Positions 1-11,643 of a DNA stretch of 64,000 nt are shown here, piece after piece (the stretch's first letter is position 1; each line of letters starts with the position of its first letter). A program made the position numbers and the translations under genes. The notes under the pieces were generated by a model, which was not told the DNA's origin, did not search any database, and saw nothing but the letters and a program-made list of their open reading frames with translations. Where the stretch lies: positions 90,505 through 154,504 of the forward strand of contig NW_022985178.1 of the NCBI RefSeq assembly GCF_010093535.1, read 5' to 3'. This DNA comes from Lindgomyces ingoldianus (lineage: Eukaryota; Ascomycota; Dothideomycetes; Pleosporales; Lindgomycetaceae).

Positions 1-164
1 AGTAGCTTATCTAATTAATTATCTTAATCCTAGTTGTTCTGCTAAAGCACTCTAGCCCCTCTCTATCTATACTAACAGTCTAGTAGTTGTATAGGTTGCT
101 ATACACTACAGTATCTAGGACTAATTAATCACTAGACGACCCTACAGGTAGTTAGGCCGTAACA
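1..164 (+). repeat. 5' LTR of Gypsy-1, truncated by window start
   Basis: Positions 1-164 align base for base with 6804-6967, both ending in GGCCGTAACA. Differences are nearly all RIP type; for example CTCTAGCCCC here is CTCCGGCCCC in the 3' copy, and GACTAATTAATC here is GACCGATTGATC there. The missing 5' part of this LTR should be about 200 bp. Confidence 0.93.
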
Positions 165-179
165 CAAGAACTACCTAAA

Positions 180-1195
180 AGGAAATAACATAGCGTTATT
201 AAGCATAGACACAACGAACACTCCTAACGAGCTAATAGAAGACACCTACAACGTAAAAGCACAGATTAAGGACCTGCAAGCTAAGCTGTTGCAGAATCAG
301 GAGCAGCTTGCGCTGTCTTAGCAGCAACATAACCTAGCATACCAGGAGCTAATGACAGCACGACGGCAGGCCTAAGCTTAGACAAGGCTACCTAACAAGT
401 ACTAAAGAGGGGCAAAGGAGCTCCTACCTTTTATAGCTAGCATAGAGGTGTACCTACGGTTCAATAGATCTACGTACCCCTAAGACACTGATAAGATTCT
501 CGCTACGTTGCTTAACACTAAAGGAGATGCCATGAAGTAGGCAGAGCTACTGCTCTTAGACTAGTTAGACAAGAGTCTAAACCTGTTAGACTTAAGTAAC
601 ACAGCGCGCGAGGTCTTTCGCACTTAGACAGGGTTTAAAGAAATAATAAGTAGAGTGTTTGGACGCGTAGACGCAATTCAAACCGCACGGCAGGATCTGC
701 TAAAGCTAACGCAGAAAAAGGCAGCATACTAGTATGCAGCCAAGTTTCAGCAGCTGGCTAGACGCGCGGGTTAGGAGCTAGATGCCCTCTCAGAAATGTT
801 TTACGCTAGTCTAAAAGAGAAAGTAAAGGATAAGATGATAACTATAGAAAGACCTACAGAGCTCTACAAAATAATCAAACTAGCAGTTAGAATCAACAAC
901 TAACTGTACTCTAGGGAGAAGGAAAAGGGGGGAAAAGCCTCTAAGTACCTTACTCTAACAGCTAAAGAAGACAGGGGAGATCTAATAGTTATTAGAGCAA
1001 TTCCTCTAAAGCCTAAGAACAAGAAGCTGTTAACAGAACAGCAGAAGACATAGATAAAAAAAAGGGCATGCCTTAAATGCAGCTAGGCAGGCTACTTCGC
1101 ACGAGAATGCAAAGAGAAAAAGAAAGTTAGCATAATTAACACACAAGACACAGACACGTAGTTAGAAGTTAAGTAGGATTGCAGACAGATTACTT
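180..1195 (+). pseudogene. gag of Gypsy-1 (broken)
   Basis: This is the nucleocapsid/capsid region of Gypsy-1. A coiled, charged N-terminal stretch (about 240-400) is followed by capsid-like sequence and, at 1069-1110, a zinc-knuckle remnant. It reads C-L-K-C, then A-G-Y-F-A-R-E-C, where the expected His is Tyr (CAC to TAC, a RIP change). Many in-frame TAG codons interrupt it. The start codon cannot be fixed because of the mutations. The product would package element RNA in cytoplasmic particles, but no functional product is possible. Confidence 0.8.
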
Positions 1196-4100
1196 AACAC
1201 TAGTTAGCGTGCACAGTTAATCTATGCCTCTATCACGTAGACAAGAAGCAAGGATCAGGCTATTAGCTAAAACTTTAACAGGAGTCTGTAGCAGTGATCA
1301 CGCGGGAAGCCCTATCATACATAGAGCATTTATCCTCAGAGACTATACGTAGCCAGGTATATGCTAATTAATGTTAGATGTATGCAGGTCAGCATCATCT
1401 GCAGAAATGTAGACATGACTACTAGGATGTACCGTTTACAGGGGAAGAGTTCGTTAAGGCTACAGCAGCCCTAATAGAGGCAGCGCAATAAGCAGGACGA
1501 AATAATAATTAGGACTAGATTAACTATCTAGACAAGATCTTCCTAGGACAAGAAACTGCTAAGCTAACGTTAGAACAACTTATACAGGAACTGCAGTTAA
1601 CAGAATAACTTAAACAAGAACAGACATCACTATCTACTACAGGCACAGTGCAGCTGTACGTAGACAGACAGGAAGTACTAAGACGATTAGAAAGAGAAGA
1701 GTGCTAGACGTGTAGAGCAGAAATACACGACTGCGATAGCTGCCCTTAGACTAGATATCCTATACAACTAGGAGGAAAAGAAAAGGGATTAGCTAAGGCA
1801 CAGCTTAACATGCTTAGGCATGAGGCACTAGGAACCCTAGAAGTCTCGTCAGACAAGGAGGACCTAAAGGGGCTTAAGCATTCAGAGCTCCTGTAGCTAA
1901 AGTGCACAGTAGGGTGCCGCGCACATTAAGGCTAACAAAGAACGACAGGATAGAATCTAGACAATCAGTACTACTCACAATTAACGTTCTAAGAGTGCTT
2001 TGTAGGCTAGAAATGTTAACACTACAGGGTAAGCATAAAGCAGAACTACATTAACAAAGGAGCAGAGAACTGTAAGCTACAACAATGCCTAATACACAAG
2101 ACACTACAGGGATCTCAGATCTCTAGTCTAGGATTAGCAAAAAACTACTAGGCTATTCTGTAACAGGTCTACCTGAGGAATAGCAACTAACAAGGACTAT
2201 TAGACGCATTATAGCGCCCTGACGCAGGAGGTTAATGGTATTAGTAACTTACTACAGACACTAGGCAATAGCGCTAGTAGATAGTAGAGCAGATAGGAGT
2301 TTCGTTCACCTAAAGTAAGTAGAGGACTAGAAGATCTTATATTGCACTAAACAGAACCTATACGCTATCACGCTAGCGGATAGACAGGACCCTATATATA
2401 GGAAGGGCAGGATCAATCTAGAAACCCTGCTAGCCTGTTTAACAGTAGCGCAAATTAGCAAAGAGGTATTGTTAGATGTTCTAGACATAGGGGATTAACT
2501 AATACTTCTTAGCAACAATTAGCTGCTAAGGAATAACCTAGATATTGATTAGGTAACCTAGGAAATCAGACTAAGGCCCCTAGAGCTGTCTAGAATAACC
2601 TTACAAAAGAGCACACTACACAAGGGACAGGTATACATCTGTGCAGTGACAGGACAGGACGAACTGCCTAAAGAGATTAACAAAGATTACGCAGAGTTTA
2701 AAGAGTAGATACTTAGCAAACCTAAGGCAAAACTTCCTAAACTACAACTATAAGATCACGAGATACCTATAGAGAAACTAGAACTACTAAAGAGTAGTTA
2801 AATATACCCCTTTAACTAGGAAGATTAAAGGGAACTACGACAGTTTATTAAGAAGAACTTAGCAAGAGGATATATTCGCCTAAGCTATAGCAAGATAGCA
2901 TCCCTAGTACTCTTTGTACTAAAGAAAAACAGAAAGAAACGCATGTGTGTAGATTACCGCATCCTTAACAGCGCAACCTAAAAGAATGTGTACCTACTGC
3001 TACTAATATCTAAAGTCATAGATTAGTTACAGGGGGCGCAGTAGTTCACAAAGTTCAACATCTGCGATAGGTATTATTAGATACGCATTAAGGAAAGTAA
3101 GGAATAGAAGACGGCATTTAAATCCTAAGAAGGGTTATACGAATTCTAGGTCATGCTAATAGGACTTACTAACGCACTAGCTACGTTCTAAGAGGTGATT
3201 AACACGGCCCTACACGAGTATATTAACGTATGCGTTATCGTATACTTAGATAATGTGTTAGTGTACACTCGAGGGACGCTCGCAGAACACAAGGAATGTG
3301 TTAGGAAAGTACTACGCAAACTGCAAGAGTACAAGCTCTTAATAGCTATTAACAAGACAGAGTTCTACGTAACTAAGACAGGGTTCCTAGGATTTTAGGT
3401 AAGTTAGAGGGGCATATTAGTAGACTAGGACAAGGTTCAGGCTATCCTTAACTAGCTAGAGCTAAGCAAAGTAAAAGATGTCAGGGCGTTTTTAGGATTT
3501 ACAGGATATTGCAGGAGTTTTATCTAAAACTATGCTAGTATCGCAGAACCCCTTACACGCTTAACTAAGGAAAACGTGCTGTTTGAATAGGGCCTAAAGC
3601 AGCAAGAAGCTTTTAAGGGACTCAAGCAAAAGTACATAGAAGCACTAGTATTACAAAATTTTAACCTAGAACTACTAGCAGAGGTAGAGACAGACGCGTC
3701 AGATATAGCTATAAGGGCCTAGCTGCTCTAGGCAGGACATCTAGTAGCCTACATGTCTAAGAAATTCTTAGACGCCTAGCTTAATTACAATGTCTACGAC
3801 AAGGAATTAATAGCCATCGTGTTAGCGTTTAAACAATAGGAAAAGTATCTAAAGAGAGCAAAACACAAAACTACAGTGTACTTAGATCATAAGAACCTCA
3901 CAAGGTTTATAACAACTAAACAGTTAAATTAACAGCAGGTTAGATAGGCTAAGTTCCTAGCAGACTTTTAGTTTAGGGTCCTTTATTAAAAAGGCACAGC
4001 AAATAGGGCAGCAGACGCTCTCAGCCGTCGCCCTAACTATATGGCTAAGGATAAAACCATAGAGCACGACGCAGTGCTAGCGTAGAAGGGCGAGGCACTC

Positions 4101-5534
4101 GTCTACAACTAACCAGCACTAGCAAGCCTTACAATTACAGAGGATACGTAGGAGGACAGGATTCGCACGCATCTACAGGACTGTAAGCAAAGGCCAGCCA
4201 CGAAAAAGCCCCGCAGCAGGGTCAACAGGTTATAGATAATCAAAAGGAAGGTATAGGTACCTCCTAAACTACGAGCCAAGCTCGTACAAGACGTACACTC
4301 CTTACTTACTAGCAGCTATAGAGGCAGGGCTAGTACAGAGGAACAGTTGCAGCGCAACTACTAGTTTAAAAGTATGCAACAAACAGTAGAACAAGTTATT
4401 AAAGGATGCAAGTCCTGCGCGAAGAACTTAGTACAGCAACACAAGACGTATAAGGCACCCTAACTACTTAAGGTCCTAGAAGGGCTGTAGGAGGAAGTGT
4501 TAATAGACTTTATTACTAAGCTGCTAAAGTTAAGAGAACTAGGAACTAATCAAGTATGCAACACTATCTTAGTAGTAGTTAATCAGATAACGAAGTATGC
4601 GTACTTTAAGCCTACGCAAGAAGCTATTTTAGCCGCTTAGCTAGCCTATAAAGTAGCTTAAACTGTGTCTAGTAAGCATAGGATACTGCAGGCTATTATT
4701 AGCGATTAGGATAAACTGTTCATGTTAAAGTTCTAGCAAACTATTAACAGCATGCTAGGTACGCAGCTGAAGATGTTAACAAGCTACTATTCCTAGACTA
4801 ACAGACAGACAGAATAAATAAATCAGACCTTAGAGGAGTACCTACAGCACTACGTGAATTAAGAACAGGACAATTAGGTAGAGCTGCTACCTGCAGCACA
4901 GTTTGCATACAACAGCGCTAAGCATGCAACTACTAGGATGTCCCTTTTTATAGCAGTGTACGAGTACAATCCCCTAGCACTACAAGAGCTAAGGCTAATG
5001 CAACGGGAAGAAGAAAACCCTATTGCACAGGACTAAGTAGCACATCAGCAACAGCTGCAGCTCAAGCTACAGGAGGCCGCCAAGCAGATGTACTAAGTAG
5101 CTAGCAAGAAGGTAGCTATAGGACTATAATTCTAGGTAGGAGACAAGGTCTACCTATCTTAGAAACACCTGCGCAGAAAACAGCTAAGTTAGAAATTAGA
5201 TAACCTCTAAATTAGACTATTTAAGGTTAAGCAGGTGATCAGGCCAGTTAACGTAGAGTTAAGACTACTACCTACAATGCGTATCCACCTAGTAGTACAC
5301 ATCTCCTAGCTTAAGAAAGCGCCTAACGGCGCAGTCCTAGATTAGTAGGAGGAAGCCTACGAGGATTAGGAATTTAAAGTTAAGGCTATACTAGACAAAC
5401 GTAAGCGCAGAAAAGGTTAGCAGTATCGCGTTAAATAGACAGGATACAGTTGCAAAGACGATACGTAAGAACTAAGACAGAATCTCACTTATTATCCTCA
5501 CAAGCTAGAGGAGTTTAAAAGAAGAGCTAGTTAG
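1196..5534 (+). pseudogene. pol of Gypsy-1: protease/RT/RNase H/integrase/chromodomain (broken)
   Basis: Domains in order are reverse transcriptase (about 2760-3560; active-site line YLDNVLVYT at 3239-3268, the second catalytic Asp changed to Asn), RNase H (ETDASD motif near 3690), integrase (about 4270-5000, with a KGCKSCAKN zinc half-site near 4400), and a chromodomain (about 5340-5520; AILDKRKRR, then YRVK-stop-TGY where KWxGY is expected). The last in-frame stop is at 5532-5534, where pol overlaps the end of the antisense ORF by 8 bp. Stops are almost all TAG or TAA at Trp or Gln positions. The N-terminal limit and protease are not resolved. In a live element the chromodomain would direct integration to methylated-histone chromatin. 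Confidence 0.88.
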
Positions 5535-6135
5535 AGACTAAGTTAGCTAAAAGAAGGTTAACTGTTAGTCCTTTAAAACTAGACAGTTCTAACAGAAACG
5601 AGGGGGTCATTGCAAGAAGAGCGTTAAGACGTTTAGCCTCCTTAGCAGCAGCCGCCTTAGCAGCAGCCTTTTTAGCGGCAGCTAACTCCTCAATAGCAGC
5701 GTCTTCGTTGCGTTCTAAAACGTAGAGTTTTTGGTACGCAACCCAGCGCTGAGCTAGCTAACGTTCCTTAAGGGCACGAGCAGTACAGTAAGCGTCGTCT
5801 GCTGTACGAAGAGCTGCCTCAGCGGTCTAACAGGCGTAAGCAATTTAACGACAGGCAGCGTCCTTAATCTGTCTCACAACAGCCTCTTCTGTCTGCTAGG
5901 CAAGGAGCTTAGTAGCGCGACAGTTAGCAGCTGCACGGTCAGCAGCAGCTACTGCTTCGTCGTAGTCCTTAGAACGACGGTTAAGGTCCTAGCGGGCACA
6001 GGCAAAGGCTTAAGGACTAGCGTTCTTGCTGCACACGCAGTTCTTCGCAGTGCACTCTAAACAACGTCTAGACGAAATGTCTAGAACACAACGACTCTTA
6101 CGCGCTAAGCACTCAGTGCAAGGGGAGGAGGACAT
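5527..6135 (-). pseudogene. antisense ORF with Zn2Cys6-like N terminus, inside Gypsy-1
   Basis: On the strand opposite gag-pol, a single frame runs 203 codons from ATG at 6135 to TAG at 5527, interrupted only by TAG/TAA at likely Trp/Gln codons. Residues 6-35 contain cysteines at 6, 9, 16, 25, 28 and 35. The spacing C-x2-C-x6-C-x8-C-x2-C-x6-C fits the fungal Zn2Cys6 binuclear cluster, with basic residues (ARKSR) between the second and third Cys as in that family. No stop falls inside the cluster. The rest is Ala/Lys/Glu-rich and looks helical or coiled-coil (for example ELAAAKKAAAKAAAAKEAKR near the C terminus). It converges on pol with an 8-bp overlap. A DNA-binding role is inference from spacing alone; a cysteine-rich accessory protein of other function is possible. 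Confidence 0.7.
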
Positions 6136-6233
6136 GTCTAGACTAAACAAGTAAATATCAGAAGCCTAAGCAGTGCGATAGTTAGTTAAGGACTACTTTG
6201 ATTTTAGTACTCTTACAACCTTCAGCATAGTTA

Positions 6234-6300
6234 GAAGAAGAGCAGAAATAGAAAGGAAGAAGAAGAGCCTACGATGTAACAAGACTCGCAGCCTTATATA
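6234..6300 (-). promoter_or_regulatory. candidate promoter of the antisense ORF
   Basis: Read on the minus strand, TATATAAG (6300-6293) is followed by a long pyrimidine-rich tract (6270-6234) and then, about 160 nt from the TATA box, the ATG at 6135. A TATA box plus CT-rich start region is usual for fungal promoters. It lies outside the LTR, which suggests the antisense gene had its own promoter. Confidence 0.45.
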
Positions 6301-6600
6301 CAAGGTTGCTAAACCTTGTTAGCAAGACCCTAGGACAACAGTCTACCAGTAGACTCAGGACAAGACTAGAAGAGGAGGGGGCGTGTGTTACAGCAGACGC
6401 AGTAACAGGCAAGCTAAAGCTACTCGCTAGGGCACAAGCGTGTGAACGGGCAGAAGAACTACGAACGTTAAGGACAACGCGAGTAGGAGGCTCGCAGGCA
6501 GCGCCTAGGCAGGGCAGGGCACGCCTAAAATCACGTGACAAGTCACGAGACTAGTCATGTAGGCAACTACGAGGTAGCACAGAAGCAAGCTAGTAAGAAC

Positions 6601-6967
6601 TGTGCTCTAGGTGCTCTGTGTGCTTAGAAGTCTTAGCAGACGCTAAGACTAGGGAGCACACAGAGCACAGAGAGCAAAGGTGCTCTTAGCAACAAGTACA
6701 TATACGACTGCAATCCTTAGGGGATTCAGGCAGTCGTAGTTCTTAGCTTATCTGTATTCACTTGTTTCTTTAAGCACAGATTGTTGAGTCGTTGAACGAC
6801 TTAAGTAGCTTATCTAATTAATTGTCTTGATCCTAGTTGTTCTGCTAAAGCACTCCGGCCCCTCTCTATCTATACTAACAGTCTAGTAGTTGTATAGGTT
6901 GCTATACACTACAGTATCTAGGACCGATTGATCACCAGACGACCCCACAGGTAGTCAGGCCGTAACA
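6601..6967 (+). repeat. 3' LTR of Gypsy-1
   Basis: A 367-bp LTR starting TGTGCTCTAG and ending GCCGTAACA. Its last 164 bp match the window start. The 5' boundary is inferred from the TG start and cannot be confirmed against the 5' copy. It is less RIP-mutated than the 5' copy. Confidence 0.8.
6611..6668. other. perfect two-stem hairpin near the start of the LTR
   Basis: The outer stem GTGCTCTGTGTGCT (6611-6624) pairs with AGCACACAGAGCAC (6655-6668). The inner stem AGTCTTAGC (6629-6637) pairs with GCTAAGACT (6642-6650), leaving a 4-nt loop. No mismatches occur despite surrounding RIP. It could act in the U3 region, or as an end signal for RNA. Confidence 0.85.
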
Positions 6968-7079
6968 GAAGAAAGACATTATTAATAAAAAACAAGTTCT
7001 AAAAGAACTTTAGTTAAAAATAAAGAAAAACTATAAGTACGTATTAGCGTTATAAAATTAGTAAGTCTATAATAGTATT

Positions 7080-10000
7080 TCTAAGCCTAGTACACTTTAC
7101 TAATGTAAAATTTTAATACTAGATATAAGAAGTTAAATCTAAGAGTAAGTTTAAATAATATTAAAATATTTAAAGACTATGTTATGTCTATTGCACTTAA
7201 AATTAAAGGTAAGTATAGTATTAAAAAACTAGGCTTATAGACTATAGTCTAATACTATAAAGACTTTACTACTAGCTAGAAGCGAGCTAGAATAGAGAAA
7301 GAATAAGAAAATAAAGAGGAGAGTAAGGGGGGGAAGAAGAAAAAGTTAGTAAAAGTAATAAACTTAAATATAATATTATCCACCTTAAATATAAGTCTAC
7401 TACTACTAGCTAGGCGTTTTATAGTGTTAGTACTAATTATATAAGATAGTTTATTAAGTATAAGCTATATAGTATCCTTAAGCTACCTTATAAAAAGAAA
7501 CTACGGTAATATAGCTTATAAATCTATTTTTCTTTATCTAGGAATATACTAGTAGAAGAATAATTAGTTTATACTTCTAAAGCTATAGTATAGAATTAAA
7601 ATATAAGTTCTTATTATAGCTTATATTTTTAGTACTTTAAGAATTAGTAAATACGTAGAATCTACATATTGCCTTAAATCTAGTAGAGGCTTATGTTTTT
7701 AAGTAATTCCGTCTTTAAGTAGCCTATATAAACTAATAGTAATAAGTTAGAATATAATCTTTACTATCTTTCGTAATAAGTATAGTAATATAAAATTCGC
7801 TATATAGCTTTAGTAAGACGCGAAGTGTATAACGTTTACTCTAAATAAAAAGTAAAATTAATCCTTATTACGCACGCACCTAATACTAATTACGGAATAG
7901 ACTAGAGCACGCGTTATATAAAGGTGTTAAAACTCGTTTACTATTTTATAATCTAATACTTATAATAGTCGCTATATATATTATAAAAAATATATTTAGA
8001 GATTATAAGTCGATAGACAAAGTTCTAGTACTAGAACCTCTAAAAGACGAGTAAATAATTTAATTCTACTAGAACCTAATCGTTCGGGACCTGCCGTTCT
8101 TTAAAAGAAGTAATAAGAAAATAGAGACTATAAGCGCATTTAGTTAATATCTTTAAAAATAGGGCTTTCGTACCGGCTATAACGAAGTTTTAACGGTATA
8201 TAATTTTAGAGCGGAGGGTCTAATTTTTACTAATACGTATACTATTCTATAGTACTCTATATACCTAACTTATATTACGTGCAGACAGAAATTATTTGTA
8301 GGATATAAAAATAAAATAGGGCGGATAGTATAACTTAGCGGTATATCGTAATTATTACGTACCTAATAATACTAGAGTAGATAGTTAAGTAACCTTCTTC
8401 TACAACAAAGACTATTAAATAGATATTACTAACCAATTTTATTCTTTACTTATTACTTAGAACCTAAAGCTATAGCAGTCGCTACTAGTAAAAAAGTAAC
8501 ATAAGCTTAAGTAGAGTACCAAGTTTAAGGATATTAAAGCGTAACTTAAAGATCTTTCTTTAGATAACGTACTATTAAAGAATAAATATAAAGAGTTATA
8601 GTTTTAGAAATAAAAGCTAATTTTAGAAGCGCTTTATAGGTGTTAGAGCGAATAGCCTACTTAACCTACGAGTAAAGTTAACGCCTATACAAAAGAATAC
8701 ACTAGCCGTTATAGAACTATATTCTAATAAGCGCGTAAACTTATGCCGGTGCGCGACCGTCTAGCGTCTAGTATGTTTATCGAGGCCACTATACGTAGCG
8801 ATGTAGGCAAGGCTGTCTTCTAAAATCTTATTAAGCTCTATTCGCAAGAAGTAGAAGTAACATTCCGACCGGGTCTCGAGCTGGACAAATGCTACTGTCT
8901 AAAAACAGGCTTTACGCGAAAGATTATAGCGCTTACTTAGAGAATTTCTAATAGTTAACCGGCTGCCACACGGTGGAAACACATACACGGTTGCCATTAG
9001 AAGTGGCTTAAGAAAAGTTACGAGTTTATAGAGTTTTGCTTCCTCTATAGCGGATAGTTCGTTGACTAAAAGGAATAGAACGCTTATTACTAAGCCTATT
9101 TAGACAAGCCTAAAATAATCCCTACGTAGTACAACCCACTAATCTACGGAGGAACGCTTGCTGCTTTAGGGTTCTGTCCCAACTATTTAGGCGATAAGTC
9201 CCTACCCCCTAAAATGCAAATGTAGTAGTTCCCCGAGACGGCCGAATAGAAAGACTATATCTATAATTAGTATTCTAAAGAATCTAAGTCGCTAGTATAT
9301 TTTTTACGCAAGCTTTATTATAGAGAGTTATTTACGTTATTACGGGAGCTCTAGTTTCATCTTAAAGACGTCTATTATGTTAATTTTAAGAGTACTCTTA
9401 AAAGGTCTAGGTTAGCAAGCAAAGGGAGAGCTAGACTAGCTAAGCGGACATGCGTTAGTAAGAGGCGACTGTCTAAATAGAAGAAGGAAGATCTAAAATA
9501 TAAATTTGTTGACAAAAGTAATACGTTTTAAAACTAAAGGAAGAGGTCAACATTTTGTCTTACTCTAGTTAAAGCCCCGTCTTTTACTAACTTAAACTTC
9601 TCGCCAACTCTGGAAATTATGTTAGACTAAAACAAAAGCGAAGATAAGAAGCTACTATCTTTGTAGCGTAGTAAATCAAAGAATAGTTTTAATAACAAAG
9701 ATGCTCTTAGTAATAGAGCTAATAATAAGGATTAGGAGTACATTAGTAAGATTAACTATCTAAAGAGCAATTACCTACAAACTCTAATAGATAAGTAGAC
9801 GATATTGCGCTTTTAGAGACTGCAGATGCTAAGGTAAATAAGCAAAATAATAGTTTCTAGAGCACAAACTTTTAATATAGCGAAGGAGTTTACAGCACGG
9901 AGGAGTTGTCGCCTAAACTTTAGCGTGAGTGCGCTCTAGCGGCGCGCTCCTACTCCGACCTAGCTCTTCCTACCTAAGGAGATAAAGAAGACAAATATAA

Positions 10001-10330
10001 AGTTAAAGAAGTTCTAGAAGCCTGTATCTTTAGGAGAAAGCTTAAATACTGTGTGAAATGGCTTAGCTACAACGACGATCTAAAGTAGTATGACGCAGCT
10101 AACTTCAAGAATAGCCCACACAAGCTCTATGACTTTCATAGAGCCGATCCAACCTGGCCTGGACCCCTACAAAGGCTGGATCACTAGATGCAGTGCTAGG
10201 AGGAGGATAGGGACGCTGACGACTATCTAGATGACAACAAGCTAATAAATAGGTTAGTTAGGCGGCGTGAAAAACTTTGCTAAGAAGGATTAGAAATTGG
10301 GTGTTAGTAGAATGTTTTACTTAGATCGTG
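7080..10330 (+). pseudogene. DUF3435-like recombinase gene with C2H2-type fingers and a C-terminal chromodomain (RIP-dead)
   Basis: This is coding sequence of a protein of roughly 1000 residues, broken by TAG/TAA/TGA and frame changes. The block LPFFKRS (8091-8111) and the following GFRTGYNEVLTVYNFRAEG (8163-8219) resemble the R..H..R/Y recombinase region of fungal DUF3435 proteins, the family of Crypton-like and Starship captain tyrosine recombinases. Downstream, FRPGLELDKCYC (near 8870), a degraded C2H2 finger (9037-9080) and FCPNYLGDKSLPP (9172-9210) match the zinc-finger tail such proteins often carry. After a frame change near 9790, the frame continues into a clear chromodomain (9999-10190) with YCVKWLSY and NFKNSPHKLYDFH. 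Assignment to DUF3435 is from memory of the motifs. A different transposon-encoded protein is possible. Confidence 0.55.
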
Positions 10331-11075
10331 ATAATAAGGCAGGCGTAGGCAGAAAGTTTTCCTAGATTTAAATAGTCTCGGTGTACAGTTAATGTTGAGC
10401 GCAGGCAGCGTGGAAATCGCGTTAGAGCCTTAGTATTGTTGCTAGTTAATACACGGATACTAGTTCGACTTACAAGGTCTTGGCCAGACTTATTGCTGGC
10501 TTTGACTTGGACTTCCTAGATTGTGTGGAGGTGCCTAGGCTGGTGTTGGATGAATAGAGGATGGGGTGATGGTGTTGTCGCCTTGTCCACTAAGACAGCA
10601 TTCTCCTCCACATCGCACTCATCCAACATATGTCGTTTTCGCTACGCTGAGCTTGCCTGGTCGGGGGCTATTGCCTGTGTTGTCCTTCCGCCACAGTGAG
10701 CGACGGTTTATATTCGTAGGCCGGAGCGGTTGACGTCGCTTGGGTTGTGGTGCCTATTAGGAAGGGCTGTTGGCGCGTTTTTAGCGGATGACGGCGGAGC
10801 TGAACGTTAGGGAGTGCGCGGGTACTAGATGCTTCCAGGATCGCAGCTAGGCAAGGTGCCGGGCATGCGGAGCGAGAGTAGAGGGACGGGTGAGAACTTG
10901 ACTGTTGTTCGAGATGTTGTTGCGCCTGTGTCTAAGATACTGACTGGCGGATCTAGCCGCTGCCTAGGTAGCTAGCGCAGAGCACGCGGCGACAAAGTTT
11001 TCGACCCTGACAGCAAAGAGACCACCAGCCACAGGCCGACAGCCACAAGCTTGGCATTTAGGGCTATTTAAGGAA
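10331..11075. other. no gene seen; lightly mutated intergenic DNA
   Basis: Base composition returns towards balanced and RIP marks thin out. I find no convincing frame, RNA gene or repeat, apart from a motif CTTGGCATTTAGG (near 11050) that recurs near 11322. Confidence 0.5.
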
Positions 11076-11192
11076 TACAAGGGGGACTCACGAACGGGCT
11101 GCCCCCCCTCCCTGACACAACCAATCAGCGACGAGTATTTGTGAGAGAGGACAGGGAGGGGGGGGGCAGCCCGTTTATGTTACCCCCTTGTA
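11076..11192. mobile_element. 117-bp palindromic MITE
   Basis: Left end TACAAGGGGG with CGGGCTGCCCCCCCTCCCTG pairs with right end CAGGGAGG(G)n-CAGCCCG and CCCCCTTGTA, giving terminal inverted repeats of about 38 bp and a short centre. The TA at each outer edge fits TA-target DNA transposons. No coding capacity. Confidence 0.65.
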
Positions 11193-11643
11193 TACGCGAT
11201 GATGATTATGTAGGACGTGCGGGCGGTTTTGATCGAAGGTTCCGACTGGGGTAGCAGGTTATCGTCTATTTCTGCCGAGTTCTGAAATGTCCCCTTTGAT
11301 AAAAATAGAGTTTGGCAGCCTTGGCATTTAGGTACCCCTAAACTGGAACCACATCGTAACCGAGACCAGCAGTCTTATTGTCACACGGAAAGGGCCAAGG
11401 GTAGCTCGCTTAGCGGTCCACGTGATGTTATTATTATATGACTCCGAGGGACTCGCTCTATCTCTTCTACATAGACCACACTTTATCATGTACATATACA
11501 CATACACAAAATAACATATACCGACTACAAGGTATCTATCTCCCCTACTCCCTTACCTATTTTCACTGCTACGTTTACATACACGTCCAGTCTAACACTT
11601 ATCAACCCAAAACACCATTGCAATAGGCAGAGCAAGCTCGCTG
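11193..11643. other. no gene seen
   Basis: Unmutated intergenic sequence; no coding frame recognised. A pyrimidine-rich, ACA-rich stretch at 11470-11600 could be a promoter or leader for the short frame that follows. Confidence 0.4.

Larger units (their letters stand above)
1..6967 (+). mobile_element. Gypsy-1: Ty3/Gypsy chromovirus, RIP-degraded
   Basis: This LTR retrotransposon has its 5' LTR cut by the window edge (1-164) and a complete 3' LTR (6601-6967). Reading forward, gag carries a CCHC knuckle remnant, followed by reverse transcriptase, RNase H, integrase and a C-terminal chromodomain. That order (RT before integrase, chromodomain last) defines the chromovirus branch of Ty3/Gypsy. 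Nearly every expected Trp and many Gln codons read TAG or TAA, as RIP produces, so no long frame survives. The 5' LTR carries more C-to-T changes than the 3' LTR. A minus-strand ORF lies between pol and the 3' LTR. The target duplication cannot be checked because the left end is missing. Confidence 0.92.

Noticed and set aside
6269..6554. Overlapping frames of 82-90 codons on both strands
   Set aside because: They cover the presumed promoter of the antisense ORF and have no coding pattern or conserved text.
1..6967. Genetic-code reassignment of TAG to Trp or Gln
   Set aside because: TAG excess is limited to repeats and fits CpA-to-TpA mutation on either strand; host genes nearby use TGG and CAG normally and end at TAG.
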